Of a DNA stretch of 64,000 nt, positions 60,326 through 64,000 are shown piece after piece. Source of the stretch: Chitinophaga tropicalis (GTDB lineage: Bacteria; Bacteroidota; Bacteroidia; Chitinophagales; Chitinophagaceae); NCBI RefSeq assembly GCF_009758205.1, contig NZ_WRXN01000005.1, positions 310,001-374,000 on the forward strand, written 5' to 3'. The stretch's first letter is position 1. The number at the start of each line of letters is the position of its first letter. The position numbers and the translations under genes are program-made. The notes under the pieces were generated by a model. It was not told the DNA's origin, searched no databases, and saw nothing but the letters and a program-made list of their open reading frames with translations.

Positions 60326-62587
60326 ATGAAACGTTTTGTGAAACACCTACCCCTCTGCGCCGCTATCTGCTGCCTGCTCCAGACCAACGGCTATACTCAG
60401 TCAACCTGGCAGATGCAGCCGGCCCCAATACAGACCCGCTGGGCAAAAGAAGTGGATCCTGAAAATGTGCTGCCTGAATATCCACGCCCGCAGATGGTAC
60501 GCTCCAACTGGCAGAATCTCAACGGCCTGTGGCAGTATGCCATTACTCCAAAGGAAGCCGGCAAACCCACACAGTTTGAGGGCTCCATCCTGGTGCCTTT
60601 CCCCATAGAATCAGCCCTGTCCGGCGTTAAAAGAGCCGTTTTACCAACTCAACGGCTCTGGTACCGGCGCACCTTTGCAAAACCCGCTATAAAGGACGGA
60701 GAAAGGGTGTTACTCCACTTCGGCGCTGTTGACTGGCAAACCACCATATCCGTTAACGGGATGGAAGCTGGCAATCACACCGGCGGTTACCAGCATTTCT
60801 TACTCGATATCACCGACCTGCTGAAAGAAGGACAGAATGAACTGCTGCTCAGTGTTTACGACCCGACCGACCAGGGGCCTAATCCACATGGTAAACAGGT
60901 GCTTGCTCCCAAGGGTATACGCTATACCGCCACTACCGGTATCTGGCAGACCGTATGGTTGGAAACGGTCCCTGCCATACATATCTCCTCCCTGGACATA
61001 GTGCCTGAAGTAGATGGAGGATATCTCTCCCTTACCGTACATACCTCCCAGGAAGCAGATGATTACAACATAATAGCAGAAGCGAGTGCGGACGGTGTAC
61101 AGGTTGGTTCTATAAACGGCAGCGCCAATCAGCCGCTCAGGATATCCCTGCCCAAAGCACGCCTGTGGAGCCCTGAAGATCCATTCCTGTATGACCTCTC
61201 CGTAAAACTTGTGAAAAACAACACTACCACAGACCAGGTAGGATCTTACTTTGGCATGCGCAAGATCGGGATACAGAAAGACAGCAAAGGGCAGGAACGC
61301 ATCTTCCTGAACGGCAAATACACCTATAACCTGGGAGTACTTGACCAGGGCTTCTGGCCTGAAGGCATCTATACCGCTCCGACAGATGAAGCCCTGCGCT
61401 TTGACATTGCCGCTATCAAGGGAATGGGCTTTAACACTATCCGCAAACATATCAAAATAGAACCTGACCGCTGGTATTATCATGCAGATAAGCTGGGCAT
61501 TCTGGTATGGCAGGATATGGTGACCTGCGCCAGCCTGCAGCCGGAAGCTAAAGCTGCTTTCGAAACAGAAAACGCCGCCAATGTAGAACAGCTGCGTAAT
61601 CACCCTTCTATTGTCTGCTGGGTCATCTTCAATGAAGGATGGTATACCTATGATCAGCTTCGCATTACCAACTGGTTACAGGCCACAGACACCACCCGCC
61701 TCGTTAACGGGCATACGGGAGAAAACTATGGTAAAGACGGGCCAAAAAATATAGCTGAGAAATGGGCTAACAGCGATCTGACTGACATACACGATTATCC
61801 CGGTCCCGGCATTGCCCCTGCCCTTCCCGGCAAAGCACGCGTGCTGGGCGAATGGGGCGGAGTAGGTGTACCGGTGAAAGGTCATCAGTGGAATGCTGCC
61901 GCCGGATGGGGGTATGTAAAGATCACTCCTGCAGAGATGTCAGGTAAATATGCTTCCATGGTGAAAAAGCTGAAAACATATGAAACAGAGGGACAGTCAG
62001 GGTCTATCTACACTGAGCCCTTTGATGTGGAAATCGAAGAGAACGGCCTTATTACGTATGACAGGGAAGTGATCAAAGTACCGCTGACTACGTTGAGAAA
62101 GATCCATGCCCCGTTCACTCCGCAAGCATACAGCAAACGCCTGTTGCCATCACTGGCATTGAAAGATGCAGATACCGCCTCTATACCCGATCCTAACCGC
62201 AAACAATTCCTGGCTATACTGGAACTGGATGCTGACGTTAAAAAGACAAAGAATTACAGGGCTTTGGCTGAAAATGTTTCCGATTACCTCAGTAAGGGAG
62301 GTACCAGCTTCTCTCCTGCCAAGATCAGCAGTATGGCTAAAAAGGTATTTGAAGGTACAGATGATGCTACATTGCTCACCCTGGCATTGAAATGGATGGA
62401 AAAGGCAGTGGATATGGAACGGAATTCCTTTACGATGAGCACATATGCAAACCTGTTATATAAACTGAATAAAAAGGAAGATGCGTTGACGTGGATGGAA
62501 AAAGCGGTGACGCTGGCGCCGGAAAGTGAACAGCCGGATTACCAGGAAGTTATGGATAAGATGCAGAAAGGGGAAAATACATGGTGA
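60326..62587 (+). CDS. Glycoside hydrolase family 2 enzyme, exported
   Basis: The 753-residue protein has a signal peptide (to about residue 25, NGYTQ). It carries a jelly-roll sugar-binding domain (about 50-215, RPQMVRSNWQNLNGLWQYAI, VLLHFGAVDWQTTISVNGME), an immunoglobulin-like domain (about 218-310) and a TIM barrel with acid/base Glu437 in VIFNEGWY and probable nucleophile Glu509 in VLGEWGG. A C-terminal extension (about 610-753) is TPR-like (LTLALKWMEKAVDMERNSF), unusual for GH2. Family activities include beta-galactosidase, beta-glucuronidase and beta-mannosidase; which applies cannot be read. It is monocistronic. Confidence 0.9.
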   Translation: MKRFVKHLPLCAAICCLLQTNGYTQSTWQMQPAPIQTRWAKEVDPENVLPEYPRPQMVRSNWQNLNGLWQYAITPKEAGKPTQFEGSILVPFPIESALSGVKRAVLPTQRLWYRRTFAKPAIKDGERVLLHFGAVDWQTTISVNGMEAGNHTGGYQHFLLDITDLLKEGQNELLLSVYDPTDQGPNPHGKQVLAPKGIRYTATTGIWQTVWLETVPAIHISSLDIVPEVDGGYLSLTVHTSQEADDYNIIAEASADGVQVGSINGSANQPLRISLPKARLWSPEDPFLYDLSVKLVKNNTTTDQVGSYFGMRKIGIQKDSKGQERIFLNGKYTYNLGVLDQGFWPEGIYTAPTDEALRFDIAAIKGMGFNTIRKHIKIEPDRWYYHADKLGILVWQDMVTCASLQPEAKAAFETENAANVEQLRNHPSIVCWVIFNEGWYTYDQLRITNWLQATDTTRLVNGHTGENYGKDGPKNIAEKWANSDLTDIHDYPGPGIAPALPGKARVLGEWGGVGVPVKGHQWNAAAGWGYVKITPAEMSGKYASMVKKLKTYETEGQSGSIYTEPFDVEIEENGLITYDREVIKVPLTTLRKIHAPFTPQAYSKRLLPSLALKDADTASIPDPNRKQFLAILELDADVKKTKNYRALAENVSDYLSKGGTSFSPAKISSMAKKVFEGTDDATLLTLALKWMEKAVDMERNSFTMSTYANLLYKLNKKEDALTWMEKAVTLAPESEQPDYQEVMDKMQKGENTW

Positions 62588-62615
62588 CCCCACTTCTGCA
62601 CCACATACCCTCCTA

Positions 62616-63953
62616 TTACCTTTTCTTCTTCTTAGCCCCCCTGGTTTTAGGCTTACCATATTTCTTCATCATCTTCTCCGCATGTGATATCTTCACATTC
62701 ACTTTCCTGTTCTTCGGTAACTTCTCATGAAAAGCAGGTCCCGCTTCTTCCCGGGTTGGTAATTTGACCAGGAAGTTCTTCATCTTTACCTGGGGCTTTT
62801 CATCTTCCGTCAGCACATCAGAGATCACCAGGTCTTCAGGCAGTTCCTTTATAGGGATCTGGTAATTCATCAACGCTTCTATCTTTTCCTGGTTCTCTTT
62901 CTCCCGCTCCGTGATGAAGATAATGGAATGACCGTCTTTATCAGCGCGACCGGTACGGCCAATACGATGAAGATAGTTTTCCGGTGTTTCCGGGGTGTCA
63001 AAGCTGATCACATGACTTACTTCGGCGATGTCCAGTCCGCGGGCAATGATATCTGTTGCAATGATAAAACGATAGGTACCGTCTTTGAATCTCTTTACAG
63101 TATTAAAACGATGGTTCTGTTCCTTGTTGGAATGGATCACCCCTGCCTGCTCAGGATATTTTGTTTCCAGCTGTTCATACAGCTGATTAGCAAGTTCTTT
63201 GGTATCAACGAACACCAATACCTTTGTCATCTCAGTATCCTTAGCCAGCAATAATTCCAGCAGGTTTACCTTGGTATAGAAGTTAGGAACGTAATAACCG
63301 GATTGACTGATATTCTTCAGCGGAGTGCCGGCCGGCGCCGCTTCTACTGTTACAGGGAAATTGAAATGTGTTTCTATCAGCTTCTCCACATCTTCCGTGA
63401 TAGTGGCTGAGAACAGGAGGTTCTGTCTCCTGGCGGGAAGCAGGTCAAGTATATTTTGCAGCTGCGCCCGGAAACCCAGGTTCAGCATTTCATCCATTTC
63501 ATCTATCACTATCCGTTTAATAGCTTTCAGCTTCAGTGCACCGCTCAGCACCAGGTCTACCAGCCGGCCGGGAGTAGCTACTACTACATCCAGCTTGCCA
63601 TTGGCAGTCTCCATCTGGGGTTTCATGTTCACCCCACCATAAAACGCGCCTATCTCTACGCTCATGTAGGGCGTAAGCTGTTTTATCGCTTCAGCTACCT
63701 GTACTACCAGCTCTCTTGTAGGAACAATGATCAGCAGCTGAGGGAAGCGTTCTTTGGAAAATTTAAATTGCCGGAGGCAGGGAAGCAGGTAGGCAAAAGT
63801 CTTTCCTGTACCCGTCTGGGCTATTCCGCAAACATCCTGGCCGGACATTACAACAGAGAAGACCTTTTGCTGGATAACTGTAGGCTCTTTATACCCCAGG
63901 TCATTTAATGCGTTCAGTAAAGGTCTGCTCAGGTTTAATTCCTCAAAAGTCAT
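62616..63953 (-). CDS. DEAD-box-type RNA helicase with DEMD motif II
   Basis: The 445-residue protein (ATG 63953; upstream TTG rejected) has all helicase motifs: PTVIQQKVF (Q), AQTGTGKT (I), PTRELV (Ia), TPGRLVD (Ib), IDEMDEML (II), FSATI (III), ARGLDIAEVSHV (V) and HRIGRTGRAD (VI). Motif II reads DEMD instead of DEAD, a noteworthy substitution within the family. The C-terminal ~80 residues are basic (KTRGAKKKKR) and likely bind RNA. Roles are in ribosome assembly or mRNA remodelling. It is convergent with the GH2 gene. Confidence 0.93.
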   Translation of the reverse strand: MTFEELNLSRPLLNALNDLGYKEPTVIQQKVFSVVMSGQDVCGIAQTGTGKTFAYLLPCLRQFKFSKERFPQLLIIVPTRELVVQVAEAIKQLTPYMSVEIGAFYGGVNMKPQMETANGKLDVVVATPGRLVDLVLSGALKLKAIKRIVIDEMDEMLNLGFRAQLQNILDLLPARRQNLLFSATITEDVEKLIETHFNFPVTVEAAPAGTPLKNISQSGYYVPNFYTKVNLLELLLAKDTEMTKVLVFVDTKELANQLYEQLETKYPEQAGVIHSNKEQNHRFNTVKRFKDGTYRFIIATDIIARGLDIAEVSHVISFDTPETPENYLHRIGRTGRADKDGHSIIFITEREKENQEKIEALMNYQIPIKELPEDLVISDVLTEDEKPQVKMKNFLVKLPTREEAGPAFHEKLPKNRKVNVKISHAEKMMKKYGKPKTRGAKKKKR

Positions 63954-64000
63954 ATCACTAAAAATGAACGGCAAAGGTACTGCTAATCCTGCATATTCAC

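Noticed and set aside
53999..60377. Shared 17-base sequence in the lipoprotein and GH2 genes (start of both)
   Set aside because: It encodes the hydrophobic core AAICCL of two signal peptides and is best explained by similar coding constraints, not a mobile repeat.
1..64000. tRNA, rRNA, insertion sequences or phage genes
   Set aside because: No transposase, integrase or phage protein and no recognisable tRNA T-loop or rRNA segment was seen by eye; a covariance-model scan was not possible.

Overview
The window looks like a chromosome segment of a glycan-degrading Bacteroidota, most likely of the Chitinophaga group. The evidence is a SusC/SusD pair followed by surface lipoproteins, further TonB-type receptors, LytS/LytTR signalling, an OmpR-type two-component system, TAnnTTTG-type -7 promoter boxes, moderate GC with A-rich leaders, and family-typical proteins (DUF4959/DUF5126/DUF5000, DUF4998/DUF5013, DUF4197, YeeE/DUF6691 sulfur proteins). 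I saw no rRNA, tRNA, CRISPR array or insertion sequence.

Layout. 1-2129 (-): PAP2 phosphatase, OmpR-type regulator and a histidine kinase cut by the window edge. 2403-5469: an outer-membrane protein convergent with a Zn/Cd P-type ATPase. 5590-12365 (-): a tightly coupled mannose operon (GH38 alpha-mannosidase, mannose-6-phosphate isomerase-like fusion, sugar porter, ROK kinase), divergent from its probable GntR regulator (12573-13301). 13314-17257: small accessory genes, namely an eCIS-cargo-like protein, a glycolipid-binding-family protein and a protein resembling the N-terminal and central regions of the animal kinase ASK1. 17297-21383: a glycosyltransferase/aminotransferase pair (-) and a LytS/LytTR pair (+). 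21602-25094: BioA, a VOC protein, an SH3 protein and an AraC regulator. 25173-29894: an EmrA/EmrB/TolC efflux operon ending in a siderophore-interacting reductase. 29954-31833: DUF4197 protein, a PAP2 gene remnant and a long regulatory region.

31834-40921 is a polysaccharide utilization locus (SusC, SusD, two surface lipoproteins, then a separately promoted alginate-lyase-family lipoprotein). It is preceded by a LacI-type palindrome, a 13-bp inverted repeat and a duplicated 90-bp leader segment. 41000-44596 (-) couples a TonB-dependent receptor to PnuC and a NadR-like enzyme, a likely nicotinamide-riboside/NMN uptake and salvage operon. Divergent from it, 44766-51822 holds the most unusual cassette. 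One gene is a SusC-like beta-barrel that has lost its plug domain. The next encodes a thioester alpha-2-macroglobulin carrying a SusC-type regulatory domain plus TonB plug domain inside its chain. 51995-54724: a beta-helix lipoprotein and an unknown lipoprotein. 54727-60216: cytochrome bd oxidase (-) divergent from a Crp/Fnr regulator, two YeeE/YedE-type membrane proteins and a persulfide-dioxygenase/double-rhodanese protein, a coherent sulfide-handling block. 60326-63953: a GH2 glycosidase and a DEAD-box-type helicase whose motif II reads DEMD.

Gene functions are read from translated motifs and family memory. No database search was run.
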